A stretch of 64,000 nucleotides of DNA from AWTP1-13 sp963770295 (GTDB taxonomy: Bacteria; Pseudomonadota; Alphaproteobacteria; Rhizobiales; Hyphomicrobiaceae): contig CAVYPA010000002.1 in the NCBI GenBank assembly GCA_963770295.1, forward strand, positions 136,577 through 200,576, in the 5' to 3' direction. Both the position numbers and the translations under genes were made by a program. Under the pieces are notes generated by a model that saw only the letters and a list, made by a program, of their open reading frames with translations, was not told the DNA's origin and ran no database searches. The first letter of the stretch is position 1; every line of letters begins with the position of its first letter. Of this stretch, positions 18,450-26,883 are shown piece after piece.

Positions 18450-19053
18450 CGAGAATACTCCTCCGTAATCGTGATGACGCCGAGCTGAGAGAGCACTACC
18501 CATTGGGACTTCATGTCCTTCTGCGCCCAGTCCAGCGGGTTGCACCATCGGGGCAAACCCGCAAATGTGGAGCGGAGGTCCTCTGCCTCTTCGAGGGCGC
18601 TGCGGCATCACCAACAAACGGCTGACAATCGGCACCGAACCCCGACCCCGGCGTGCAATTCCCGAGCCCTGCCCTGGTGACCAGGGTGGCACTGGTGCTC
18701 GCAAAGACCCGGCGAAGGTGGGTAGAAGGGGCTCAGCAATAGCGCGCTTTGTCGGGGTCGCAGGCTGACAGCAACGATTGCGGGCTCACTACTTAGCGCC
18801 GGTCGACAATATCCATGCCGCATTTATGCCGGGCTGCAGATCACTTGTGATCCCGCGGGCCAAACTCTCGCTGCTTCGACCTACTGCAGACCAGGAGCAT
18901 TAGTCTCTATTGGGAGTGGCATCTGGATCTGATCCCACCCACCCGACCAACGCCCAAGCGATAAACCCAACCCGTCCCAGACCAATCCCTGGTAGCCTTA
19001 GCCGCGTTGCCAACCCCCACCCCGTAGCCAATCCGGCGGATGGCCGACGCACC
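18450..19053. other. intergenic, one short hairpin only
   Basis: About 600 bases. A palindrome CCCTGGTGACCAGGG near 18672-18686 can form a short hairpin without a T-run. No gene recognised. Confidence 0.35.
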
Positions 19054-19260
19054 CTAATAGCGACCATAGTAGGCGACCGAGGAGTAACCGTGGTCCCTGT
19101 CACCGTAACGACGAGGCGCTAAGGGTGTGGCGACAGGAGTAGCCGCATCGCCATAGCCTGTATCTTAGCAAGCTGCGGCCCGGGGGCTCTCAAGGGCAAG
19201 AACAGACGCTGCGATCACCAGGGCGGCGGCGGCAATTTGTTGGCATCTGCATCTGATCAC
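19054..19260 (-). pseudogene. remnant of a small Gly/Tyr-rich secreted protein
   Basis: From GTG 19260 the minus strand reads a signal-like segment (QQIAAAALVIAASVLALESP, then RAAAC), an in-frame TAA, and then DTGYGDAATPVATPLAPRRY and GDRDHGYSSVAYYGRY before a second stop. Both parts look like one small exported protein interrupted by a stop. The best ribosome site (AAGGAG) instead points at ATG 19252 in another frame, so an N-terminal indel is also likely. Evidence is compositional only. Confidence 0.35.
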
Positions 19261-19482
19261 TCCTTGCCGATATTCCCGAGTTTGAACAAATGCCAAGGGC
19301 TCGGTCGCAATACACTCAGGGGAAACCCCGAAAGGGTCTTCAGATCCACTGTTCATACCACGGTCTTTGCGGTGGGCATGGCTGGCTCCTAGGGTCTTGT
19401 CCATCGTCCCGCGCTGGGACAACCCATAGTGGTCGTGCTAGAAAATGTGCTTGGGAGTGGCTGTATGGACTGGCGGTGACAG

Positions 19483-19662
19483 ATGGTGTGGATTGTTGGT
19501 GCGCTCTGTCTGATCTTTTTCGGCGCTGGGATTGGTCTCATCGGCTTGTCCCTCGGCATGTTAGGTTATGCAATCGTGGGTGGGATCATGGCGCTGGCTG
19601 GTTTATTTCTGCTGGTGTCCTTTCGTCGGCAGGGTCGCTATTGGGGGGCAAAGCGGCCGTAA
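19483..19662 (+). CDS. very small membrane protein (59 aa)
   Basis: A 59-residue frame with two hydrophobic helices: VGALCLIFFGAGIGLIGLSL, and IVGGIMALAGLFLLVSF, ending in a basic tail (RRQGRYWGAKRP). The topology fits a small two-span inner-membrane protein with a cytoplasmic C terminus. No family is recognised. The ribosome site upstream of ATG 19483 is weak. Codon choice is normal for the window and the opposite strand has no competing gene. Confidence 0.5.
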   Translation: MVWIVGALCLIFFGAGIGLIGLSLGMLGYAIVGGIMALAGLFLLVSFRRQGRYWGAKRP

Positions 19663-19879
19663 GCAAGCAAGGCGCGTCAACGCCACGATTTCACCTCGCC
19701 TGCCGAACCGCTTATTGGTCTTTAACGGAGGCGCGACCCAAACCCATCTTCGCGTAACGATGGCTATCGTGCACGGCTCGCTTTCATAGGCTGCAGAATT
19801 TATGGCCAGAACCATAGCCAGTGCAGCGAGAGCTAGTGGCGTGAGGGAAGCCTTCAGCAGCTCGTGGTAGATCGAAGCG

Positions 19880-21079
19880 TCAGGCTAGTTGTTCCTCACC
19901 TCCCTCTAACCCCACTGTCAGGGGCAGTGCGGCGAGGCAAAGAACGCTCATGACGGCAAATGCTGCCGGGCCCATGCGCGCATACAGCCACCCTGATATC
20001 AGCGTCAGCAGCGCCGTGGCAATGCCCACGCCAACGGTTCCGTAGAGCGCCTGTGCGGTCGCTGCGAGCTGAGACGGCACGTTGGCTACCAGCAGCCGCA
20101 TGCAGGCCAGGTGCAGCAGCGCGAAGGTGATACCATGCAAGGGCTGCGTCAGGGCCAGTGCCGCGACGTCCGCCGTGCAAGCGGCCACCAGCCACCGGGC
20201 AGCACCTGCGACTGCGGCGAGCGCAATCGCGCCTGCCGGCGTGAACACTCTCAGCAACCAGGGGCCGATGAAAAGGAACACGATGACCTCGGCCGCGACC
20301 GACAAAGACCACAAAATGCTTGCACCCGATGGCGTTATGCCCGCGCCCGTCCAGCGTATGATCGCAAACGTATCGTGCATGGCATGGCTGCCGAGGATCA
20401 GAGCGGCCAGCAGAACGATGCGCCGAAAGATACGCAGGCGCAAAAGCTCGGCGATGCCCGCTCGCGAGATTCTCATCGCGTTGTCGTTGGTCGGGACCAC
20501 GACCGGCGGTACCAGGCGTACGGCGAAGGGCACGGCGAGCATCAGCATCGCCTGCAGTGCGATAATCACCCACAGACCGTAAGTCGCTATTGCCAGGCCG
20601 GTCAGCAACGACCCGAGAATGAAGGCGGCCGAGCCGGCGCCGCGCACCCAGCCATATTCGAATCTTCCAGAAGGTGCTCTCGACGCGACCAAGACGAGTG
20701 CATCGGCCAGATTGGTGGTGGGCGCCAATGCAAATGCATGAAGGAGGCTCACCCCCAAAATTGGCCAGAAAGCCCATGCTGGTAGGTATCCCAGGGCGGC
20801 TGTGGCTGTTGCCAGCGCGCAGACCGCAAGTGTGAGTCTCAAAGCTCCGGTCCGGTCGGCCAAGCGACCTGCCAGGGGAGCGGAGACGAGCCGGATGGCC
20901 GTTCCGGCCGCAAACAACATCCCGATTTGTTCGAGCGGAATGCCCCGGGCTTCGATGAAGGATGGCAGGAATGGTGAGGCCACGCCGAACGCCGAATACA
21001 ACAGCACATAGAGGATAATGAAACCCGCCAGCGGTGCCGGAGCGCGCAGCGCGCCGCCTGACATAGACAAGACGGTCAC
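19880..21079 (-). CDS. MFS transporter (HcaT-like, MFS_1_like)
   Basis: A 399-residue protein with about 12 membrane segments. The N-terminal half has LPSFIEARGIPLEQIGMLFA, followed by RLVSAPLAGRLADRTG, the usual loop 2-3 motif of the 3-phenylpropionate/nucleoside-like MFS branch. It likely moves a small organic solute across the inner membrane; the substrate is unknown. Its ATG overlaps the end of the upstream YihY/BrkB gene (ATGA), so the two form an operon. The frame is intact. Confidence 0.8.
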   Translation of the reverse strand: MTVLSMSGGALRAPAPLAGFIILYVLLYSAFGVASPFLPSFIEARGIPLEQIGMLFAAGTAIRLVSAPLAGRLADRTGALRLTLAVCALATATAALGYLPAWAFWPILGVSLLHAFALAPTTNLADALVLVASRAPSGRFEYGWVRGAGSAAFILGSLLTGLAIATYGLWVIIALQAMLMLAVPFAVRLVPPVVVPTNDNAMRISRAGIAELLRLRIFRRIVLLAALILGSHAMHDTFAIIRWTGAGITPSGASILWSLSVAAEVIVFLFIGPWLLRVFTPAGAIALAAVAGAARWLVAACTADVAALALTQPLHGITFALLHLACMRLLVANVPSQLAATAQALYGTVGVGIATALLTLISGWLYARMGPAAFAVMSVLCLAALPLTVGLEGGEEQLA

Positions 21080-21996
21080 TTCACCTCCGCGCGTGCAGCC
21101 CCCGTTTTCAGCTCACCGGGCGGCGCCGTATCACCGTCTTCAAGGCGTTCGTACTCGGCAATCACCTGTGCCCCAAGCAACAGAATGATGCTGGCGATCT
21201 CCAGGCTCAGCAGTCCGATGATCGTGGTTGCGAGTGAACCATAGACCACGCCGACCAAAGATAGCGTCGAAAAATACCAGAGCAGGATGTGACGAGTGAC
21301 CTCCCACAGCAAGCCCACCACAATCCCGCCGACCAGAGCATGGCGCGGGGAGATGCGCCCTCTCGGTGGCATGACCAGATAAATGGATGTGAGCACCAAA
21401 ATCAGACCCGCAACGCCGGTCAGATATAAGAGGAGGACCGAGAGCCGATCCAGTGACCAACCGCGCCCGAGCAGGACGAGCTCGTCGTCACTCATTGATT
21501 GCAGCAGGCTTGCAATGGCGGTCATTATCAGGAAGCCTGCGCCAAGCAAGAGGATGTAGAGGTAGGGAAGAAGCAAGGAGACGATGAGCGGCCGTGGTTT
21601 GTGGCGCACCCGGTGAACAAAAATGATCGACATGGCGTTCTCGAGCACGCTGAACGCAAGCGAGCTGAAGAACAGCATAGCACCCAGCACGACCCAGCCA
21701 GCGACTTCGCGGTGTTCGAGGATGTTTCTGATCTGCGCGAGGATGGCTTCGGAATCGCCCGGAATGATGAGGCCGATGTAACGCCGCAAGGTTGCCATCA
21801 ACGCCCCTTCATCGACCACATGCGACAGCATGAGGAGGAGGAAGGTGCACAGGGGAATGACGGAGAGGAGGATGTAATAGGCCAGCGCCCCTGCCAGCAG
21901 AAGTCCCTGGCTTTTCTGGAAGGCCCTCAGCACCTGCAACGTAAAGTGCCCGGGTTGGGCAATCACCTTGCACCAGGCAGGTATCGGACGAGGCAT
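21076..21996 (-). CDS. YihY/virulence factor BrkB family membrane protein
   Basis: A 306-residue polytopic membrane protein starting at ATG 21996. Family features are the early LLLAGALAYYILLSVIPLCT, the central VLENAMSIIFVHRV, and LLWEVTRHILLWYF...YGSLATTIIGLL near the C terminus. Six helices are apparent. Despite the old name, no RNase activity is implied; the function of the family remains unclear. A 45-codon upstream extension to 22131 lacks a ribosome site. It is the first gene of a two-gene operon with an MFS transporter. A second family member lies at 25757-26827. Confidence 0.85.
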   Translation of the reverse strand: MPRPIPAWCKVIAQPGHFTLQVLRAFQKSQGLLLAGALAYYILLSVIPLCTFLLLMLSHVVDEGALMATLRRYIGLIIPGDSEAILAQIRNILEHREVAGWVVLGAMLFFSSLAFSVLENAMSIIFVHRVRHKPRPLIVSLLLPYLYILLLGAGFLIMTAIASLLQSMSDDELVLLGRGWSLDRLSVLLLYLTGVAGLILVLTSIYLVMPPRGRISPRHALVGGIVVGLLWEVTRHILLWYFSTLSLVGVVYGSLATTIIGLLSLEIASIILLLGAQVIAEYERLEDGDTAPPGELKTGAARAEVK

Positions 21997-22571
21997 CTGC
22001 GATCCTCCTGCCAGGAAAACGTCGTGGAGACAAATCTGTTCACATTGCGCACCATTGCCGCCCAGGTGCTGGCCGTCTTGTGCTCCGCCAGAGCGAAGCT
22101 TCTTGCTTGCCCAGACCCACGTGATCGACACCGATGCGGGCCGTGTCCGTTACATCTTTGCGCGAGACCAAGCCCAATCCTCAAACCACGGACAGCTCCG
22201 TGGCTTTGCCTCCTTGCCGTTAACGTTTCTGTCGAGGCCCAGCAATGCGACCGCCGATCTCTCCTATCGCCGGTGCTGTGGATGAGCACGGCGGGGCTTC
22301 GCCAACGCCTCTCGTGACGACATTCACCCAGTGCAAACCCTTACATTCGATAACATGTAATTGCCGGGCGGTCCGAATTGTTGCTGTTGCCCGGGCTTCC
22401 GGCTTCAACCTCGATCATCCGTTGGCGTGCCCGCACGTCAAGCGATCGATTGCGGGCAAGTGTGCGTTGCGCGCAGTGCCACGAGCGCGCCTCGATCATC
22501 TGCTGCATCCGCCGGTAAGATCCAGCGACATAGCGCTCGCGTGCCACGCGTGAAGCGAGGATTGAAAAGAC
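21997..22571. other. intergenic, nothing recognised
   Basis: About 575 bases. Frames on both strands read as low-complexity shadows. No element recognised. Confidence 0.35.
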
Positions 22572-22781
22572 ATGATCGATGCGTCTGTTGCGGCTCTGCA
22601 GGGGACGATGTATCGAGAATGCGGTTCGATGACAACGGGCCAATCCTTGGCGCGGCAAGCACAAACTGCCAAGGCAGCCGGCTATTTGATATTGGCCGAG
22701 ATGACCCGAGCCGTCGATCAATTCCCACAAAGGGTGCCGCAAAGCATGATGATCAGCTGCATTGAGGCCAAGCCTGCCTAG
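22572..22781 (+). CDS. hypothetical small protein (69 aa), doubtful
   Basis: ATG 22572 lies 14 bases after GAGG and opens 69 codons. The translation includes MYRECGSMTTGQSLARQAQT and AAGYLILAEMTRAVDQFPQR, a plausible soluble helical composition. No family is recognised, and third-position G+C is only moderately biased. A competing minus-strand frame of 156 codons covers the same DNA but has no recognisable domain. Confidence 0.28.
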   Translation: MIDASVAALQGTMYRECGSMTTGQSLARQAQTAKAAGYLILAEMTRAVDQFPQRVPQSMMISCIEAKPA

Positions 22782-22862
22782 CCAGGACGGGCAAGGTGCT
22801 ACGTATTGCACTGGGCTACACCCGCCGTCCCATATTTGGTACAGCGCCGACCTCCAGCGTCG

Positions 22863-23132
22863 TCATTGACGCTGCAGGCGGGCCCAACCAGTAGGCAAAT
22901 TCTTCGGGTCCTTAACGTCCGCACCGAAGAGATAGAAACCGTCCACTCTTAGCCGGCGCAGCAGGCATCGAAAATCGCTTGGATCCCAAGTTGCGGGAAA
23001 TCTAACGGTATCGATCGCCTCCACGAATAGCCAGTCGGTTGAAGGCGTGATGGGTGGAATATTCTGGCCGGTAACATCGACTGTCAGCGCAAGGTTGTCA
23101 GTGGCTTCGTCACGGAAAAGATAGATAAGCAC
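22863..23132 (-). CDS. conserved-looking small protein (89 aa)
   Basis: GTG 23132 follows GGGGGC and opens an 89-residue frame beginning VLIYLFRDEATDNLALTVDV, then TGQNIPPITPSTDWLFVEAI and a C-terminal LRRLRVDGFYLFGADV. Small Hyphomicrobiales proteins with a YLFRDEA start, a TDVTGRNIP middle and DGFYLF end come to mind, without a known function. The longer frame to 23354 has an implausible basic N terminus. The protein appears soluble, without a signal peptide. Confidence 0.55.
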   Translation of the reverse strand: MLIYLFRDEATDNLALTVDVTGQNIPPITPSTDWLFVEAIDTVRFPATWDPSDFRCLLRRLRVDGFYLFGADVKDPKNLPTGWARLQRQ

Positions 23133-23829
23133 GACAAAGCCCCCATACTTTGAAAGGCGAGGGCGGACGTGAGAGTAGTCATGTGCCGCCCTCGCTCGGT
23201 TCGCGGCAATCGCGAACCTGCAGCAACCCCGCTGCGTGCTGCGCTCCAAATACTGTTTCCACAGACTAAAAAATCGACGCAGAAAATCGACCACCGAGTT
23301 GGTACGATTGCGGACATTGCGAGTTTTTTTGCTTCGGAGAGTGATGCAGAGCATCCGGTGATCGCAATGGTATGGAAGATGACTGAAGAGGCCGGTGATC
23401 GCAAAAAAATGGGCACCCGTCCGGGGATGGAGGGTGCCCCAATGTTCAGCTCTATGGTGTGTTGGGTTTGCGAGAGCTGATTGGTGATAGAACGGACCAC
23501 GGCCGCCTTTATTCCCGATGCCGACGGACCGGATAAGTCAGCGTATTGGCGAACGAGAGCCTTTTGCCTTCCGGACGTAGCCGGCGGCTTTGCAATTTTT
23601 GGCAGCAACGTCACGCTTTTAAGGACGAGCAGAACCACACGCCTGTGGCGTTTGCTCGGCCAACTTCAGCTCGTCGAGGATAGTCGATGATTGGCGGCGT
23701 CCGGACCGAGCGCAACGAACATAACTTTATTGAGTGAGCCACCGAAACCATGGGTCAGCGGATCACCTCCATTGCGCCATAGGTCATCATGTCCATGTCT
23801 GTGAGCCACCCACGTCCCCCGTCGACCGC
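23133..23829. other. intergenic with a minus-strand terminator
   Basis: About 700 bases between two minus-strand small genes. It contains a strong terminator (listed) and a 13-bp direct repeat CCGGTGATCGCAA at about 23356 and 23391. No gene is recognised that would end at the terminator. Confidence 0.4.
23403..23439 (-). terminator. Rho-independent terminator, minus strand
   Basis: On the minus strand GGGCACCC and GGGTGCCC form a perfect 8-bp stem with a 13-base loop, followed by ATTTTTTT. The nearest upstream minus-strand gene ends 390 bases away at 23830. It could therefore terminate that transcript or an unannotated small RNA. Confidence 0.7.
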
Positions 23830-24075
23830 TCACTGCGATCGCCCGCCCTTGCTTTCTTCATGCACGGTGACAGGCGTCTCGGCTCCTGGGCGGGCGCTCC
23901 TTGCGCTCACCCGATCGGCAGGTTCGAAACTAGGGCTTAGGAAGAGAAATATGAGCAAACATAGCGCTGCCAGGCCGATAAGGATGGGCAGGAATGCCCA
24001 AAGTGTATCGTCAGCTTCTATGCGGGCGTGGTTTCCGTCGGAAGGCGGAACGTCCGCATGCATCTCGGCTCTCAT
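23830..24075 (-). CDS. small single-pass membrane protein (81 aa)
   Basis: Residues 1-25 are polar. A strong helix follows (LWAFLPILIGLAALCLLIFL) and then a charged tail. Start ATG 24075 is chosen over a 24-codon extension; ATG 24063 is an alternative with a GAG-rich upstream. A GGAAC-N18-GTT sequence begins just upstream, so stress control is possible. No family recognised. Confidence 0.55.
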   Translation of the reverse strand: MRAEMHADVPPSDGNHARIEADDTLWAFLPILIGLAALCLLIFLFLSPSFEPADRVSARSARPGAETPVTVHEESKGGRSQ

Positions 24076-24083
24076 GCTGAGAA

Positions 24084-24109
24084 AACTTTGTGTTCCGTTC
24101 GAAGGTTCC
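24084..24109 (-). promoter_or_regulatory. weak candidate EcfG-type promoter (GGAAC-N18-GTT)
   Basis: Minus strand GGAAC at 24109-24105, then 18 bases, then GTT at 24086-24084. Spacing is one base longer than in the other candidates, and the element ends only 9 bases before the chosen ATG. ATG 24063 would then be the more natural start. Confidence 0.3.
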
Positions 24110-24481
24110 GGCTTAGTTCGTGAATGCCGTGCGCGGTAGGAAACCATACGAAGGGTGCTTCCTCCGGCCAGTCGCCGTCGCGGGGAGCGAGAATCGCGGC
24201 GCCGTTGGAGGAGAGCGCGGTATGTTCGAAGCGCTGGCAGCGGCGAGCACAGACTTCACGAGCAGGGCGGCAATCTGCCGAAGGTTGCAACGACGACGGC
24301 CCGGGCGCTTGGTCAGGGAAGCCCGGGCCGGTGGTCAGCAACGCATTACCTAGGGACGCCATTCACAAGAAGCTCAACTCGGGAACCCTGCAAATGTTTC
24401 GTGGAGGAAATTTGACGGAGCTGTGTCTGTGGATAAGCGAGCGATGATGAGAACGTTGCGCTCGCAATTGTGGGGGGAGCA
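24110..24481. other. intergenic with a 10-bp-stem hairpin
   Basis: About 370 bases. CGGCCCGGGC (24297-24306) and GCCCGGGCCG (24321-24330) form a perfect 10-bp stem with a 14-base loop and no T-run. No gene recognised. Confidence 0.4.
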
Positions 24482-24583
24482 GTGCCTGAAACCTTGCATG
24501 GCTTGGACTGGACCCTGCTGGCCACTTTGGGGCCGCTCGTTATTGGCGTGCTGGTGATCATCTGGGTGGTGTGGAAGGGTTGA
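24482..24583 (+). CDS. tiny membrane protein candidate (33 aa)
   Basis: GTG 24482 follows GGGGGGA by two bases; GTG 24470 in the same frame is an alternative. The frame encodes LHGLDWTLLATLGPLVIGVL followed by VIIWVVWKG, a single hydrophobic helix with a short basic end. Tiny one-helix proteins of this form exist in many bacteria but cannot be confirmed by sequence alone. A remnant reading TRDGSCSLGVLYDAKADGYR follows at about 24658-24774 without a start codon. Confidence 0.3.
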   Translation: MPETLHGLDWTLLATLGPLVIGVLVIIWVVWKG

Positions 24584-24867
24584 TGGAGTGGCCATATACG
24601 CTTTTATCGGCGGCTTCATTTGAAGCGAAGCGGGTCTAGCCCACCGCGGCCCAGACCCGCGATGGCTCCTGCAGTTTGGGGGTGCTCTACGACGCGAAAG
24701 CCGATGGCTATCGGCAGATCGTCGAGCCGATAGAGGTAGCCCCGTTCACGGCCTGCAAACTGGCAGCACAATGATCGACCAAGGTCCAAAGCGGACTATG
24801 CTTTTCATTTCGGGAGATCACTATCTGCCGGGCCCCGACCACCTCGTGCGTGGGCGACATTGCATAC

Positions 24868-25431
24868 CTAGTGCAAGGTCTCCGCGGGATGCAGGCCGTC
24901 AGGCTTGCCTTCCCGCCCGGTGATTACGGCGTCGTCTGTCGCATCGGTGGGCCAAAAGAGCGCGCCGATCGCCACCAACAACAGCACCAGCGGGAAATTC
25001 CGGCCGAGGACGCGCGCAACTTTGAACACCGAGGCTGCGCCGCCGGGAGCGGACAAAAGGGTGCCCACCAACGCGAGCGGGGCCTGTGCCATAGCCTGGG
25101 CAGTGGCGCCGCTTACCACTTCGTGGGTGTCGGCCTGTTCGTCCCGCTGCTCGGCAACCTCTTCTTCATGTTCTTTTACCGAAACCACGATCCACGCTAT
25201 GACGCCGATGGCGGCGAGGCCACCCGCCATCATCCAGTACCCTGCGACGTGACCAAAACGTTCGACCAGCATGACAGCAATGGCCGCAAGCGCGAACCCC
25301 AATGCGATGACGAAGGGCACCGCCACGGAAGCCCGCGCCGCATACTGCAGCACGACGCGGCTTACAGTCGACTTAGCTTGATTGATCAGGCCTGCGAACA
25401 CGGGCTTCTCCGGTGCGGTTAGGACTTCCAC
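24868..25431 (-). CDS. membrane protein paired with ElaB/DUF883-like gene
   Basis: A 187-residue protein with two adjacent N-terminal helices (VAVPFVIALGFALAAIAVML and GYWMMAGGLAAIGVIAWIVV), an acidic coiled region (KEHEEEVAEQRDEQ), and a C-terminal helix (FPLVLLLVAIGALFW). It overlaps the end of the ElaB/DUF883-like gene by 13 bases, so the pair is an operon. Such pairings with YqjE-like membrane proteins are known for stress-induced ElaB/YqjD genes. No precise family assigned. Confidence 0.7.
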   Translation of the reverse strand: MEVLTAPEKPVFAGLINQAKSTVSRVVLQYAARASVAVPFVIALGFALAAIAVMLVERFGHVAGYWMMAGGLAAIGVIAWIVVSVKEHEEEVAEQRDEQADTHEVVSGATAQAMAQAPLALVGTLLSAPGGAASVFKVARVLGRNFPLVLLLVAIGALFWPTDATDDAVITGREGKPDGLHPAETLH

Positions 25432-25688
25432 AGCGCTCCGATAACGAAGCCAGCGATAGCCGCGGTTGCAAGCGTCGCCATCGGCTGGTCCTTGAGCGAC
25501 TTGTCGAGCGCGCCTTTGAAGTTGCCCGCCACCTCCTGCATGCGTTCACCGGCCTGGCGGCCTTGATCGGCCACGCGATTGGCGACGCGCTCGGCCTGGT
25601 CCGCCGCCTTGCCGAACTGCTCGCTCGCCTTATCCTTGATATCGGAGATCGGGTCAGAACTCTGACCACGGTACGAGCTTTGTGCCAT
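25419..25688 (-). CDS. ElaB/YqjD/DUF883-like membrane-anchored protein
   Basis: An 89-residue protein. A long amphipathic coiled segment (DIKDKASEQFGKAADQAERV) is followed by a C-terminal anchor, KDQPMATLATAAIAGFVIGA then LWKS. This is the layout of ElaB/YqjD/DUF883 proteins, which sit in the inner membrane and in E. coli associate with stationary-phase ribosomes. The ATG at 25688 follows GGAGACATC. A TGAAC-N17-GTT element upstream is a one-mismatch EcfG-type promoter. Confidence 0.78.
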   Translation of the reverse strand: MAQSSYRGQSSDPISDIKDKASEQFGKAADQAERVANRVADQGRQAGERMQEVAGNFKGALDKSLKDQPMATLATAAIAGFVIGALWKS

Positions 25689-25726
25689 GAGATGTCTCCT
25701 TCAGGGGAATGGATGCTGAACCGCAC

Positions 25727-25751
25727 AACCCCGCAACGCCGCTTTGGTTCA
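25727..25751 (-). promoter_or_regulatory. weak candidate EcfG-type promoter (TGAAC-N17-GTT)
   Basis: Minus strand TGAAC (25751-25747), 17 bases, GTT (25729-25727), 39 bases before the ATG at 25688. One mismatch from GGAAC in the -35 element. Confidence 0.3.
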
Positions 25752-25756
25752 TACTG

Positions 25757-26827
25757 TCAGGCACGGGCCTCGCCAATCTCGTCAGCCATCCTCGCGCCGC
25801 GGACACCTAGAGGCTTCTTACCGCCCTCCGTCGTGTCTTTAGCCGTCTGGTGTTCCATCTCGGCATTTATCTCGGCCCCAAAGAGGACGATGATAATCGA
25901 GAGCCACATCCAGATCATGAAGCCGATGACGGCACCCAGCGACCCATAGGTGGCGTTGTAATTTCCAAAGTTGGCGACGTACCACGAGAACAGCAGCGAG
26001 CCTGCAATCCAGATCCCGCCGGCGACGGCGCTGCCCCAGGTTACCCAACGCCACTGCGCCCGGGTCCGGCTAGGCCCGTAGCGGTACAGACCGGCGAGGG
26101 CAAAGAGGATCACCAGATAAAGGAGCGGCCAGCGCAGGAGGCTCAAGAGTGCGGCGCCCCATTGTTCGGAAATGCCGATGAGCTTGAGCGCGACCGGCAC
26201 GGCAACCACGCCAGCCAAAGCGAGCAGGGCAACCGCAATGGCTCCGATTGTGAAGGCCAGCGAGCAAAGGGCGAGCTTAACAAGGCCGCGCTTCTCCTCT
26301 TCCTTGTAGATGATGTTGAGCGCATCAAAGATGGACTTGGTGCCGGCATTCGCGCCCCATAGGGCCAGCGCGAGCGTGCCCAAAAAGGTGAAGCCGAGGG
26401 TGCTCTGACCCTGGGACGTAATGCGTTTCACCTGGTCGCCAATGACCTCAAGCGCCCCTTCCGGGAGGAATCCAGATGCCAGCCGTAAATGCTCATTGAT
26501 AGTGGTGGCGTCGGTAAAAAGGCCATAAAGCGAAACTAGCGCGGCAATGGCGGGGAAAAGTGCGAGCAATCCATAGAACGTCACGCCCGCCGCCACCAGC
26601 AGGATGCGGTCGTTCTGAATTCCTTCATAAACGCGTAAGGCGATATCCTTCCATCCCTTGGTGGGAATTTGCGCGGGCGTGTCTGCCTGCCTGCCTCTCG
26701 CGCCAGGCTTTTCTATCGTTTCCTGCAAGCCGTGCAGCGTGCGCACCACGGCTCCTTTCTTGCGGGCGCCGAAGACGGCTCGGCTGATACCTATCAGCGC
26801 CGCCATCAGGATGAGATCGCCGGACAT
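25757..26827 (-). CDS. YihY/BrkB family membrane protein
   Basis: A 356-residue protein starting at ATG 26827. After a polar N-terminal region (about 90 residues, with one helix LILMAALIGISRAVF) come the family core segments: DRILLVAAGVTFYGLLALFP, GTKSIFDALNIIYKEEEKRG, and NATYGSLGAVIGFMIWMWLS. Six core helices are visible. In the raw frame it is joined to the upstream hydrolase because that gene has shifted into this frame; separate proteins are much more likely. The C terminus is charged. Second family member within 5 kb. Confidence 0.83.
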   Translation of the reverse strand: MSGDLILMAALIGISRAVFGARKKGAVVRTLHGLQETIEKPGARGRQADTPAQIPTKGWKDIALRVYEGIQNDRILLVAAGVTFYGLLALFPAIAALVSLYGLFTDATTINEHLRLASGFLPEGALEVIGDQVKRITSQGQSTLGFTFLGTLALALWGANAGTKSIFDALNIIYKEEEKRGLVKLALCSLAFTIGAIAVALLALAGVVAVPVALKLIGISEQWGAALLSLLRWPLLYLVILFALAGLYRYGPSRTRAQWRWVTWGSAVAGGIWIAGSLLFSWYVANFGNYNATYGSLGAVIGFMIWMWLSIIIVLFGAEINAEMEHQTAKDTTEGGKKPLGVRGARMADEIGEARA

Positions 26828-26883
26828 GCGTTCAGCCGGTCTCGAAGACGCGACCTTCCGAGGAAGGGATTGCGATTGGCCGT

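Noticed and set aside
20082..20785. Long plus-strand frames antisense to the MFS gene
   Set aside because: Composition is Arg/Gln shadow of a membrane gene in G+C-rich DNA; the minus-strand protein is clearly an MFS transporter.
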